The translations under genes were made by a program, and so were the position numbers. From Megamonas hypermegale (lineage in GTDB: Bacteria; Bacillota; Negativicutes; Selenomonadales; Selenomonadaceae): a stretch of DNA of 64,000 nucleotides. Below are positions 24,203-32,894 of this stretch, in pieces; within the stretch, counting starts at the first letter, position 1; every line of letters starts with the position of its first letter. The stretch is taken from contig DCFC01000035.1 in the NCBI GenBank assembly GCA_002314325.1, positions 169,459 through 233,458 of the forward strand, in the 5' to 3' direction. The notes beneath the pieces were generated by a model. That model did no database searches. It was not told the DNA's origin and was given only the letters and a program-made list of their open reading frames with translations.

Positions 24203-25372
24203 TTATCTGTTTTTACTATATCTTCCGGTTCGAGAGGAAACAGGCTGCGCGGAAGCGCTTTTTCTATTGTGGCGGTCAACACTGATGACAAGCCCCATAC
24301 AGGTCATATTCAAGATAAGCGATGTACCGCCGTAGCTTATGAACGGCAACGGAAAGCCGATTACCGGCAACAGCCCGATGACCATAGCGATATTGCCGGC
24401 AGCCTGGCCGACAATGAGCAGCATGATGCCGCAGACCAGCATTTTGCCGAAGTTATCCTGTGTACGCAGAGCTATTTTTATAAAATAAAACGCCATAGCA
24501 ATCAACAGCAAAAATATAACCAAAGCACCGATAAAGCCCATTTCCTGACAGAAAACGGCAAAGGCAAAGTCAGTGTGCGACTCCGGTAGATAGGAATATT
24601 TACTGAAGCCGTGCCCCAGTCCCATGCCGGAAAACTCACCGGAACCGATGGCAAGTATCGACTGAACTATCTGATAGCCGTCGTCCTGCGAACGCGACCA
24701 CGGGTCGAACCAGCTCCTGATACGGTCAAGTCGGTACGGCTGAAATGTCGCCAGAAACGCCAGCACTATAGCGCCCAGTCCGCAAATTATGCCAATCCAC
24801 TTTTTGTCAAGCCCAGCAATAAAATACAGCATAGTCGGTATGCCGAGAATAATCATAGCCGTCCCCATATCCGGCTGCAGTTCGACAAGACCGGCAATGG
24901 CTATACAGATGAGAAAAATTATGTTTTTGCGCGGGTCTACTGTGATAGGCAGCTTTTTATCAAGGCATTTGCCGAGATATGACGAACTGATTACTATCGT
25001 TACTATCTTGGCAAGCTCGGAAGGCTGAAACTGCATGAAGCCGAGCGGCAGCCAGCGCCTGGAGCCGTTGACCGTTATGCCCACCAGCAGAACAAGCCCC
25101 AAAAGCACGAGCGTGATAACAATGAGAAATATTTCCCAACGCGCCGAAGACAGTCTTTTGTAGTTGAAGCGGCTCGACAGGAAAAAGGCGATAAAACCGA
25201 CGACGATACTAATGATATGTCTTGTTAAAAAATAATAGGGATTTTCAAAATCGGTATAAGCTGTAATAAGGCTGGCGCTGCATATATTTATCGTACCGAT
25301 GATGATAAGGATAAACATGATATAGGTCAGTGCCTCCATATCGTTTATCCAGAATTTGCGTTGTATTTTCAT
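24203..25372 (-). CDS. FtsW/RodA/SpoVE-family peptidoglycan glycosyltransferase
   Basis: A 389-residue membrane protein with about ten helices. It polymerises lipid II into glycan strands. Signatures are GSRRWLPLGFMQFQPSELAK (about 105-124), the catalytic Asp region WFDPWSRSQDDGYQIVQS, YLPESHTDFAFAVFCQEMG and the C-terminal LPFISYGGTSL. The sequence is closest in style to FtsW/SpoVE rather than RodA, but without division genes nearby the choice is open. It follows trmB by 12 bp on the same strand. Confidence 0.92.
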   Translation of the reverse strand: MKIQRKFWINDMEALTYIMFILIIIGTINICSASLITAYTDFENPYYFLTRHIISIVVGFIAFFLSSRFNYKRLSSARWEIFLIVITLVLLGLVLLVGITVNGSRRWLPLGFMQFQPSELAKIVTIVISSSYLGKCLDKKLPITVDPRKNIIFLICIAIAGLVELQPDMGTAMIILGIPTMLYFIAGLDKKWIGIICGLGAIVLAFLATFQPYRLDRIRSWFDPWSRSQDDGYQIVQSILAIGSGEFSGMGLGHGFSKYSYLPESHTDFAFAVFCQEMGFIGALVIFLLLIAMAFYFIKIALRTQDNFGKMLVCGIMLLIVGQAAGNIAMVIGLLPVIGFPLPFISYGGTSLILNMTCMGLVISVDRHNRKSASAQPVSSRTGRYSKNR

Positions 25373-25384
25373 TTGAGCATAACC

Positions 25385-26047
25385 TTAATCTTTTTTGGTA
25401 AAAGTTACTTCACAGCGGTTGATTTTTTCGCCGAAACCGCTGAATTTGCGTTCATACTCCGTCATGATATTTTCGGCCTGATACGGGCTGTTGTGCAGGT
25501 CGAATGTCACGGCATCAACTTTTAAATTTGCCAATGCGAACTGTTCCAGTGAAAAATCGAACAGCGGTCTGTTGTCCGTTTTGAAAAAGAGTTCTCCATT
25601 GTTTTTCAAAAGGCGGCGGTATTTTTCCAAAAAGCCGATATATGTTAAACGTCTTTTAGCATGGCGCGCTTTCGGCCACGGGTCGCAGAAATTGATATAA
25701 AAGCGGTCAACTTCGTCTTCGGCAAAAATATTTTCAATCTGTTCGATGTTAAATACCATTAAACGGACATTCGTAAGCTCCAGCTCTTTTACCTTCTTTG
25801 CAGCATAATAGAGCACATCCTGCTGCAGTTCAATACCGATAAAGTTTACATCAGGATTTTTCTGCGCTGTCTGGCTGATGAAATCGCCCTTGCCTGTGCC
25901 GAGTTCGACATGAAGCGGTGCAGTGCGGCCGAATACTTCCTGCCAATGGCCTTTAATTTCTTCCGACGGGCTTTTGCCTTTCGTATATACAAAATCACTG
26001 AAATCAAGAATAGCTTCATCTATCCAAGGTTTTCTTCTTAATCGCAA
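25385..26047 (-). CDS. trmB: tRNA (guanine-N7-)-methyltransferase
   Basis: A 220-residue SAM-dependent enzyme that makes m7G46 in tRNA. The SAM motif is HVELGTGKGDFI (about 56-67), and the family signature INFCDPWPKARHAKRRLTY lies near residue 135. The C-terminal SPYQAENIMTEYERKFSGFG is also typical. It is probably co-transcribed with the downstream ftsW/rodA gene. Confidence 0.96.
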   Translation of the reverse strand: MRLRRKPWIDEAILDFSDFVYTKGKSPSEEIKGHWQEVFGRTAPLHVELGTGKGDFISQTAQKNPDVNFIGIELQQDVLYYAAKKVKELELTNVRLMVFNIEQIENIFAEDEVDRFYINFCDPWPKARHAKRRLTYIGFLEKYRRLLKNNGELFFKTDNRPLFDFSLEQFALANLKVDAVTFDLHNSPYQAENIMTEYERKFSGFGEKINRCEVTFTKKD

Positions 26048-26167
26048 AATGAATTCTCCTTTATATATAAATTTATAAATTTCAAATGTTATTGTATCAC
26101 AAATGCTTTATGAATACATAGTTTTTGTTGCAAGTTGGTAGCTTTTCCCCAAAGAATTTCCGCAATA

Positions 26168-26215
26168 AAAAGGCTGTTACACTAAAACTTTTAATGTAAC
26201 AGCCTTTCTTTATTT
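26168..26215. terminator. Terminator after the acyltransferase gene
   Basis: AAAGGCTGTTACA and TGTAACAGCCTTT around an ACT-rich loop, with A- and T-rich tails. Confidence 0.9.
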
Positions 26216-27337
26216 TTTCTTGTAGACGCCGATTGTCAGCTGATTGATAAGCGGATATTTTGCTTCACTGAATTTGCGGATAATAATGGCGGCTATAAGC
26301 GTAAAAACTACAACGGCCAGATAAAAAATCATGGAATGAACAGCCGTCATCACTATATTAAACTTTGCCATGAACAGCGCCAGATACGTTATAGCCACAG
26401 GATGCGCCAGATAAACAAAATACGAATGTCTGCCCAAAAGCGAAAATACCTTCGTCCCCAGCCGCGACAAAATACCGTACTGGAATTCCGCAAACAGAAA
26501 TATCGTAGCTCCGAGCGTATAGACAAGACCGGCAGGCGACAGCTGATGCGCCGTATTTATCGCCGCTTCCGGTGAGCAATCGTTTATATAGATACAATAA
26601 TAATAATAACCGACCATGCCGACAAGACTGATTAAGCCGAATAAACGGATGGCATTAAGTTTTTCTTGCATAAACAGCTTAAATCTGTCATAATGAACTG
26701 CTATATAGCCGCCCAATACGAAAATAAAGACATAATGCACTACCCAGTAATTTAACCGGTACATGAAAATCGCCTTGATAAACTCATTTTGAATACCGTA
26801 CGGGTTCAAAATAAAGCTGGAATAATAGTCAAATGCCATCTGCAGCATGAATAAAACGATGAACCAATACAAATTCATCCGCCGTACCATAAATATCCAC
26901 AGCGGCATCAAAGCATAAAACCAGATAAGCAAAATCATAAAATATAATTGGTAACACGCCATGCCGAAAAACAGAATACCGACTAAATTCAGCGGATGCA
27001 GCAAAATCAGCGTGTGATGCGTCAGTGTATAATGTGCAATGTAAAATGCCGACCAGATAAGATACGGTATGAGCACCGTTTTAAACCGGCGCTGCATAAA
27101 AGATTTATAGGAAAATTTCTCTTGCAAATCCAAATTATAAAATAAACCGAATGCTGAAATAAAGAAAAAAATCGGTACAGCAAAACGGGTTATAATTTCA
27201 TACACAGCCAACATCTGCAAATTAGGCGTCGGATTGTTCACCAGATACTGCGACCCGACATGAATGCCGACTACACCGAGCATGGATATGCCGCGCATAT
27301 ATTCTATAGCTGGAATACGTTCCTTTCTCACTTTCAC
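26210..27337 (-). CDS. Acyltransferase-3 family membrane protein
   Basis: A 375-residue protein with about ten hydrophobic helices and the family N-terminus RIPAIEYMRGISMLGVVGIHVG, in which the His after the first helix is catalytic. Members O-acetylate or O-acylate cell-surface sugars and lipids. The substrate is unknown and no glycan genes are adjacent. It is a single gene between trmB and dnaG. Confidence 0.88.
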   Translation of the reverse strand: MKVRKERIPAIEYMRGISMLGVVGIHVGSQYLVNNPTPNLQMLAVYEIITRFAVPIFFFISAFGLFYNLDLQEKFSYKSFMQRRFKTVLIPYLIWSAFYIAHYTLTHHTLILLHPLNLVGILFFGMACYQLYFMILLIWFYALMPLWIFMVRRMNLYWFIVLFMLQMAFDYYSSFILNPYGIQNEFIKAIFMYRLNYWVVHYVFIFVLGGYIAVHYDRFKLFMQEKLNAIRLFGLISLVGMVGYYYYCIYINDCSPEAAINTAHQLSPAGLVYTLGATIFLFAEFQYGILSRLGTKVFSLLGRHSYFVYLAHPVAITYLALFMAKFNIVMTAVHSMIFYLAVVVFTLIAAIIIRKFSEAKYPLINQLTIGVYKKK

Positions 27338-27606
27338 GAAAATCCCTCATTTTTAGATTTATTTCATTCATCATAGCAAATCCGCACTAAAAATACAACA
27401 ACTGGTACAAACTACTGCGAAAATGCAGGATATTTAACGCTAAATATGGAATATATAGTTATAAAATCGCATTTTTGTAAATCTATAAAAAAATTTCATC
27501 ATATATAAAAAAAAAGAAGGATTTTTGTTAAACCTAGTAGAATATATGTATGTTATGCCGTAAATAAACTAATAAATTAGTAGCTTTTTATTGAAAGGTG
27601 AGTTAT

Positions 27607-29403
27607 ATGAGCACAACCAGTGTGCATGACGATTTTGTTGAGCGGGTACGTTCTTCTTCGGATATCCTGGCTGTTATCTCAAGTTACGTTCATCTGAAGA
27701 AAAAAGGTAATCGCTATTGGGGCTGCTGTCCGTTTCACAATGAAAAAACACCTTCCTTTTCTGTAGTTCCGCATCAGGGATTTTTTTATTGCTTTGGCTG
27801 CCATGCAGGTGGTAATGTATTTAAATTTCTATCATTAATTGAAAATGTATCTTATTACGAGGCCATCAAATTGCAGGCGCAAAGATTAAATATTCCCATT
27901 CCCACGTATCGCAAAAATGCGCGCGAGGTGGCGGAAGAGCAAGAACGCAATGATTTGCTTAAAATACACGAATTGGCAGGTTCTTTTTTTCATAACTGTT
28001 TAACGAAAACAGGACTCGGCGCTCCCGGCCGCGATTATTTTTCTACTCGCCAGATAAATTCAAACATCATCGAACAATTCAAATTAGGCTATGCTCCTAA
28101 TCTTTGGGATAAATTATACACCTCTTTTCGCAAAAGAGGTATCTCGAGCGAGCTTCTGGCTCGTTCCGGTCTGGTCACGATAAAAGATACAGGCAAGGCA
28201 TACGACCGTTTCCGCAATCGCGTAATAATTCCTATTGCCGATGAACACGGTCACATCGTAGGGTTCGGCGGACGCATTATCAACAATAGCGACTCGCCCA
28301 AATACCTAAATTCGCCTGAAACGGTTATTTTCAATAAACGCTATCTGCTTTTCGGCTTGAATTTGGCGCAAAAAGCCATTAAAGAAAAAGATTTTGCCAT
28401 TGTTGTCGAAGGATATATGGATGCGATTTCGCTTCACAGCTACGGCATCACCAATGCTGTCGCTTCACTCGGTACAGCCTTTACGCTTCAGCAATGCCGC
28501 AAAATCATGCGCTTTACGCCCAATATTTATTTCTGCTATGACAGCGACAGTGCCGGGCAGGCTGCTACAATGCGGGCACTTGCCATTGCCTCAAGCAACG
28601 GCGCCAATGTCCGCGTCATCTCCATTCCGGACGGCAAAGACCCGGATGAATTTGTCAAAAAACACGGCGCAGAAGCTTTTTACGCTTTAATTGACAAAGC
28701 ACTGCCGCTCATGGAGTTTCAGCTGCGGTATGTCCTGAAAAATGTCGATGCCAATACACTGGAAGGCAAATTATCCGCCGTAAATCAGTTGATGCCGCTT
28801 TTGGCGAATATCTCCAACGCTGTGGAACGCAATGAATATATTATTCGCATATCCAACGTACTGGGCGTAGATGAAGGCGTTATCCGCAGCGATTTGCAGC
28901 GGCAGAATTCGGCAAAAGCATATACAGATACAAATCACGCCAATCTGAATAATCCGCGGAAAATCGTACCAGATAAACAAGATGCACTTACACGCGCCGG
29001 ACGCTGTCTAATAAAAAAAGCATGGTATGAAAACGGGGTTTTGGATTATATACTGAGCGTCGTTCCCGCGCAGGAATTTCCTAATAAACTGCACTGCGAA
29101 ATTCTTACGTATATGGCGCAAAATCATCAAGCCAATCGCGCCTGCACCGATATCGACGCGGCTGAAAAACTGAGCGAGGCGGCTTACAGCGAATTATCGC
29201 ACTGCCTGGTGGAAGAAACTCCCGCCGACAATGATATACAGTTCACTGCCGATTGCCTGAAACTTCTGCGCCGCCATTATCTCAACACCGATTATGAAAA
29301 ACACCGTCTTTTGGCCGACCAGTTGCAGCGCAGCGGTGACAGACGATTTATTGATGAACTGAAAATCACCCAGCAATTGCGAACTCAATTGGATAATCTA
29401 TAG
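27607..29403 (+). CDS. dnaG: DNA primase
   Basis: About 598 residues. The N-terminal CHC2 zinc-binding domain has CPFHNEKTPSFSV and FYCFGCHAGGNVF. The catalytic core includes GFGGRII and the TOPRIM motif FAIVVEGYMDAISLH, followed by YDSDSAGQAA. The C-terminal helicase-interaction domain is the most variable part. It makes the RNA primers for replication. The ATG at 27607 is preferred to the GTG at 27598 because GAAAGGTGAG then serves as ribosome site. dnaG-rpoD is the conserved macromolecular-synthesis order. Confidence 0.97.
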   Translation: MSTTSVHDDFVERVRSSSDILAVISSYVHLKKKGNRYWGCCPFHNEKTPSFSVVPHQGFFYCFGCHAGGNVFKFLSLIENVSYYEAIKLQAQRLNIPIPTYRKNAREVAEEQERNDLLKIHELAGSFFHNCLTKTGLGAPGRDYFSTRQINSNIIEQFKLGYAPNLWDKLYTSFRKRGISSELLARSGLVTIKDTGKAYDRFRNRVIIPIADEHGHIVGFGGRIINNSDSPKYLNSPETVIFNKRYLLFGLNLAQKAIKEKDFAIVVEGYMDAISLHSYGITNAVASLGTAFTLQQCRKIMRFTPNIYFCYDSDSAGQAATMRALAIASSNGANVRVISIPDGKDPDEFVKKHGAEAFYALIDKALPLMEFQLRYVLKNVDANTLEGKLSAVNQLMPLLANISNAVERNEYIIRISNVLGVDEGVIRSDLQRQNSAKAYTDTNHANLNNPRKIVPDKQDALTRAGRCLIKKAWYENGVLDYILSVVPAQEFPNKLHCEILTYMAQNHQANRACTDIDAAEKLSEAAYSELSHCLVEETPADNDIQFTADCLKLLRRHYLNTDYEKHRLLADQLQRSGDRRFIDELKITQQLRTQLDNL

Positions 29404-29409
29404 AAAAAT

Positions 29410-29560
29410 CTTATATTTGTTCTATAAAAAATAAGCAGAACTTCAAATATGAGGAACTGTATAGAGGGCTATTGGCAAACCCTTTAAGAATAAAAATCAA
29501 CTGATATTCTGGTTGAACTTCTTAAAAATCCCCTGTCTTTAGACATGGGGAGTGTCAAGT
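29410..29560 (+). mobile_element. Probable IS200/IS605-type right-end remnant (omega-RNA-like)
   Basis: Between dnaG and rpoD the sequence ends with AACTTCTTAAAAATCCCC, the hairpin CCCCTGTCT-TT-AGACATGGGG (29530-29550) and AGTGTCAAG, the layout seen at the right end of many IS200/IS605 elements and in the 3' end of TnpB guide RNAs. No tnpA or tnpB remains. Assignment is from remembered pattern only. Confidence 0.5.
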
Positions 29561-29590
29561 GATTACTACTTTGAAGGAGGCATGCAAATA

Positions 29591-30730
29591 ATGGCTCAAA
29601 CAAAAAAAACCGTCAAAGCCGTTAAAGATACAAACACAGCTAGTGCTGCTGCTAGTTTGGATGCAATAAGTAAATTATTGGATAAAGGTAAAAAAACCGG
29701 CGTTTTAACGTATAATGAAATCATGGAATCTCTGCAATCAGTTGATATGAGCCCGGATGAAATCGACGAATTATATGATACATTCACCAAACGCGGTATT
29801 GACATTATCGACAATGGCAGCGATATTGGGCCGGAAGACGATACTTCCGATATCAAGGATGAAGACGATATCGACATCGACCTCAGTATTCCGGAAGGCA
29901 TTAATATTGATGACCCTGTAAGAATGTATCTCAAAGAAATCGGTCGCGTGCCTTTACTATCCGCAGACGAAGAAATCAAACTCGCCAAACGCATGGAGGA
30001 AGGCGACGTGGAAGCGCAAAAGCGTCTTGCCGAAGCCAATCTTCGTCTTGTAGTCAGCATTGCCAAACGTTACGTAGGACGCGGCATGCTGTTTCTGGAC
30101 CTCATCCAGGAAGGCAATCTCGGTCTTATCAAAGCCGTAGAAAAATTCGATTATAACAAAGGATATAAATTCAGTACGTATGCCACCTGGTGGATACGTC
30201 AGGCGATAACGCGCGCCATTGCGGACCAGGCCCGTACAATCCGTATTCCGGTGCATATGGTGGAAACCATCAATAAATTAATCCGCGTTTCCCGTCAGCT
30301 GCTGCAATCGCTCGGTCGCGAACCAACCCCGGAAGAAATCGCCAAAGAGATGAATGTCAGCGTGGACAGAGTCCGCGAAATCATGAAAATCGCTCAGGAA
30401 CCGGTATCTTTGGAAACGCCAATCGGCGAAGAAGAAGACTCCCATCTCGGCGATTTCATCGAAGACCACGATGCTCCGGCACCGGCAGAAGCCGCATCAT
30501 TCGTTCTATTGAAGGAACAACTGGAAGACGTCCTGGACACGCTCACGGAACGTGAGGAAAAAGTCCTGCGCCTGCGTTTCGGTCTTGACGACGGCCGTGC
30601 CCGCACTTTGGAAGAAGTCGGCCAGAATTTCGGCGTAACACGCGAACGTATCCGTCAGATTGAAGCCAAAGCGCTTCGCAAACTGCGTCATCCGAGCCGC
30701 AGCAAAAAACTCAAGGATTTCTTAGAATAA
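29591..30730 (+). CDS. rpoD: Primary sigma factor (sigma-70, RpoD/SigA)
   Basis: About 379 residues. Region 1.1 is short, with acidic linker ([17 protein letters not shown]). Region 1.2/2 has [20 protein letters not shown], region 2.3-2.4 [20 protein letters not shown], and region 4.2 [20 protein letters not shown], the -35 recognition helix. It directs housekeeping transcription. The ATG at 29591 follows GAAGGAGG by 10 bp; the ATG at 29582 would be too close. A terminator follows. Confidence 0.97.
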   Translation: MAQTKKTVKAVKDTNTASAAASLDAISKLLDKGKKTGVLTYNEIMESLQSVDMSPDEIDELYDTFTKRGIDIIDNGSDIGPEDDTSDIKDEDDIDIDLSIPEGINIDDPVRMYLKEIGRVPLLSADEEIKLAKRMEEGDVEAQKRLAEANLRLVVSIAKRYVGRGMLFLDLIQEGNLGLIKAVEKFDYNKGYKFSTYATWWIRQAITRAIADQARTIRIPVHMVETINKLIRVSRQLLQSLGREPTPEEIAKEMNVSVDRVREIMKIAQEPVSLETPIGEEEDSHLGDFIEDHDAPAPAEAASFVLLKEQLEDVLDTLTEREEKVLRLRFGLDDGRARTLEEVGQNFGVTRERIRQIEAKALRKLRHPSRSKKLKDFLE

Positions 30731-30735
30731 TTAAT

Positions 30736-30772
30736 ACCGTCTATGCTATTTATCACATAGACGGTTTCTTCC
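30736..30772 (+). terminator. Terminator after rpoD
   Basis: ACCGTCTATG and CATAGACGGT with a 10-nt loop, then TTTCTTCCC. Confidence 0.8.
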
Positions 30773-30819
30773 CTCAAAAAAGAAATCATAAATTTTTTTC
30801 AAAAAAATAAAAAAAACTG

Positions 30820-30849
30820 TTGACAATAAACTCTATATTGTATTATAAT
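30820..30849 (+). promoter_or_regulatory. Promoter of the tRNA cluster
   Basis: TTGACA (30820-30825), 18-bp spacer, TATAAT (30844-30849), about 20 bp before the first tRNA. Confidence 0.85.
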
Positions 30850-30870
30850 AATTTCCGTTGGCGATGACAT

Positions 30871-30946
30871 TCCTCGATAGCTCAGTTGGTAGAGCAATCG
30901 GCTGTTAACCGATCGGTCGTAGGTTCGAGTCCTACTCGAGGAGCCA
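30871..30946 (+). tRNA. tRNA-Asn (GTT), copy 1
   Basis: A full cloverleaf can be drawn: acceptor TCCTCGA/TCGAGGA, D-loop with AGCTCAGTTGGTAGAGC, anticodon loop CTGTTAA, T-loop GGTTCGAGTCC and encoded CCA. Confidence 0.97.
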
Positions 30947-30964
30947 TTTTCTAACATAGCAAAT

Positions 30965-31040
30965 TCCTTGATAGCTCAGTTGGTAGAGCAATCGGCTGTT
31001 AACCGATCGGTCGTAGGTTCGAGTCCTACTCAAGGAGCCA
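30965..31040 (+). tRNA. tRNA-Asn (GTT), copy 2
   Basis: Identical to copy 1 except for a compensated acceptor pair: TCCTTGA/TCAAGGA instead of TCCTCGA/TCGAGGA. The encoded CCA is present. Confidence 0.97.
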
Positions 31041-31051
31041 TTTTTATTTTT

Positions 31052-31126
31052 GGGCCTATAGCTCAGCGGTAGAGCCCCCGGCTCATAACCGGTTGGTCCC
31101 TGGTTCGAATCCAGGTGGGCCCACCA
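31052..31126 (+). tRNA. tRNA with CAT anticodon (probably elongator Met)
   Basis: Acceptor GGGCCTA/TGGGCCC, anticodon loop CTCATAA and T-arm TGGTTCGAATCCA with CCA. The paired first base and absence of the three G-C pairs in the anticodon stem rule out initiator tRNA. A tRNA-Ile2 whose C34 is modified to lysidine is the alternative. Confidence 0.93.
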
Positions 31127-31143
31127 CTTAATAAAGATAATTT

Positions 31144-31180
31144 AAGCCTTCATTATTAATTTAATGAAGGCTTTTTATTT
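31144..31180 (+). terminator. Terminator of the tRNA cluster
   Basis: AAGCCTTCAT and ATGAAGGCTT with a 10-nt loop and T-rich tail. Confidence 0.88.
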
Positions 31181-31191
31181 TACTTTCATAT

Positions 31192-31370
31192 AAAAAGTAC
31201 CCAATGCAAAGTATTACCTGTTGTACTAGTTGATTTTCCAAAGCAGTATAATAGTTTATATTTAGTGAGGTTAAGTGACAACAGGCAGCGAATATAAACT
31301 ATTATACTGCTGGCTACAGACTCGATGTTCTACTAGCACAACGAATAAGTATTTGCATTGGGTACTTTTT
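31192..31370. terminator. cobQ-end terminator hairpin split by a repeat insertion
   Basis: AAAAAGTACCCAATGCAAA (31192-31210) and its exact complement TTTGCATTGGGTACTTTTT (31352-31370) are the two halves of a 19-bp terminator stem. Hairpin repeat copy D lies between them, bounded by a duplicated GTATT. Removing the insert and one GTATT restores a stem with a 3-base loop. On the minus strand it ends the cobalamin operon. Confidence 0.85.
31216..31348 (+). repeat. Dispersed hairpin repeat, copy D (inserted, 133 bp)
   Basis: Outer flank GTACTAGTTGATTTTCC, left arm AGCAGTATAATAGTTTATAT (from 31242), loop AGTGAGGTTAAGTGACAACA plus GGCAGCG, right arm AATATAAACTATTATACTGC (from 31291), and outer flank ending TACTAGCACAACG. 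It is bounded by GTATT at 31211-31215 and 31349-31353, a probable 5-bp target duplication. Confidence 0.9.
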
Positions 31371-31374
31371 TTGT

Positions 31375-32889
31375 TTAGCCTATTATTTCTTTCAGTTTTG
31401 CCATATCGAGATTTTGGCGAACCGTTTCCGCCAGGCGGTTGTATGCCTGCTGTTTAGCCGCCGCATAATTTACGGATATCGGCAGCGGCTGTAAATTCCT
31501 GCGCTTGCGCAGTATATTGATTAAACCGCGGCGGTATGCGTCATTGTCGAAAATGCCGTGAATATACGCTCCCATTACGTTGCCGTTTATCAGCCCTTCA
31601 GCGATTTCTACAGATTTACCGGCTCTTTGCGTTATCATGAACGGATGAGCACATTCTCTTGTAAACCGCGTTTCACCCATATGGATTTCATAGCCGAACA
31701 AATCGTCAACCGACAGTGTTTCTCCCATAAACTGCCACTCAAAACATTTTGCCTTTACCTGAGAAGTGAGCTTTTCTTCGGCAAAAATCGTTTCCATCGG
31801 CAAAAAGCCCAGACCTTCCACGCTGTCATTGTCCGACTCCGTATGATGCGGGTCGCTGATTTTCTCGCCGAGCATCTGGTAGCCGCCGCAAATGCCGATA
31901 ATCGGCGTGCCGTTTTCACGCGCCTGTCTTATCGCTTTTTCCATACCGCTGCGGCGCAGATAGAGCATATCCTCCGTCGTATTTTTGCTGCCCGGAAGCA
32001 AAATCAAATCGGCTTCACCGATTGCTTCACCCTCTTTTACATAGTAAAGATTAACGTCATCTTCCCGACTCAGCGCGTCGAAATCGGTGAAATTGGAAAT
32101 TTTCGGCGTCTGGATTACAGCGATTTTTATCGGTGCAGCCGTTTTGTCTTTCTTTGGCGCTTTATCATCAAGCGAAACGGAGTCCTCATCGTCAATGCCT
32201 AAATCCGGCAGATACGGAATTACGCCGAGAACGGGTTTTCCCGTTTTTTCTTCGAGGAAATCCAGCGCCGGCTGTAAAATCGTCACGTCGCCACGGAATT
32301 TGTTGATGACTAGCCCCTTGACCAAATCGCGTTCTTCCGGCTCTAACAGCTCCAATGTACCGACGAGCGAAGCGAGCGCACCGCCGCGGTCGATATCGGC
32401 GATTAACAGCACCGGCGCATTTAAATATTTGGCAATGCGCATATTTACGATATCGTTGGCCTTAAGATTTACCTCTGCCGGACTGCCCGCTCCTTCGATT
32501 ACCATCATATCGAAACGTTTTTCCAGACGGCTGATAGCCTCTTTTACCGTATCGAACGCTTTGAGCGAATAACCTTTGTGATATTCACGCGCCGACATAT
32601 TGCCGACGGGTTTTCCCATTAAAATCACCTGCGAACAGGAATTGCCCGTCGGTTTTAACAGCACCGGGTTCATTTCCACGAACGGTTCCAGCCCTGCCGC
32701 TTCCGCCTGCGCCACCTGCGCACGCCCCATTTCGTCGCCGTCTTTCGTCACGTACGAATTGAGAGCCATGTTCTGCGCCTTAAATGGAACGACGCTCATT
32801 CCTTCCTGATAAAAAATACGGCACAGAGCAGTTGTAAGTATACTTTTGCCTACATGGGAAGAAGTTCCCTGTAACATTATGTGTTTCAT
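31375..32889 (-). CDS. cobQ: Cobyric acid synthase
   Basis: A 504-residue glutamine amidotransferase that amidates four side chains of adenosylcobyrinic a,c-diamide. The N-terminal dethiobiotin-synthetase-like ATPase has QGTSSHVGKSILTTALCR (residues 5-22). The C-terminal GATase domain has the nucleophile in GICGGYQMLG and His in GAYIHGIFD. It is the last gene of the leftward cobalamin operon, 5 bp after cbiA, and also called cbiP. Confidence 0.96.
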   Translation of the reverse strand: MKHIMLQGTSSHVGKSILTTALCRIFYQEGMSVVPFKAQNMALNSYVTKDGDEMGRAQVAQAEAAGLEPFVEMNPVLLKPTGNSCSQVILMGKPVGNMSAREYHKGYSLKAFDTVKEAISRLEKRFDMMVIEGAGSPAEVNLKANDIVNMRIAKYLNAPVLLIADIDRGGALASLVGTLELLEPEERDLVKGLVINKFRGDVTILQPALDFLEEKTGKPVLGVIPYLPDLGIDDEDSVSLDDKAPKKDKTAAPIKIAVIQTPKISNFTDFDALSREDDVNLYYVKEGEAIGEADLILLPGSKNTTEDMLYLRRSGMEKAIRQARENGTPIIGICGGYQMLGEKISDPHHTESDNDSVEGLGFLPMETIFAEEKLTSQVKAKCFEWQFMGETLSVDDLFGYEIHMGETRFTRECAHPFMITQRAGKSVEIAEGLINGNVMGAYIHGIFDNDAYRRGLINILRKRRNLQPLPISVNYAAAKQQAYNRLAETVRQNLDMAKLKEIIG

Positions 32890-32894
32890 ATTGA

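Noticed and set aside
27338-27606. AT-rich gap before dnaG as an RNA gene
   Set aside because: Only A/T runs and no clear promoter-terminator pair or stable stem; nothing could be supported.
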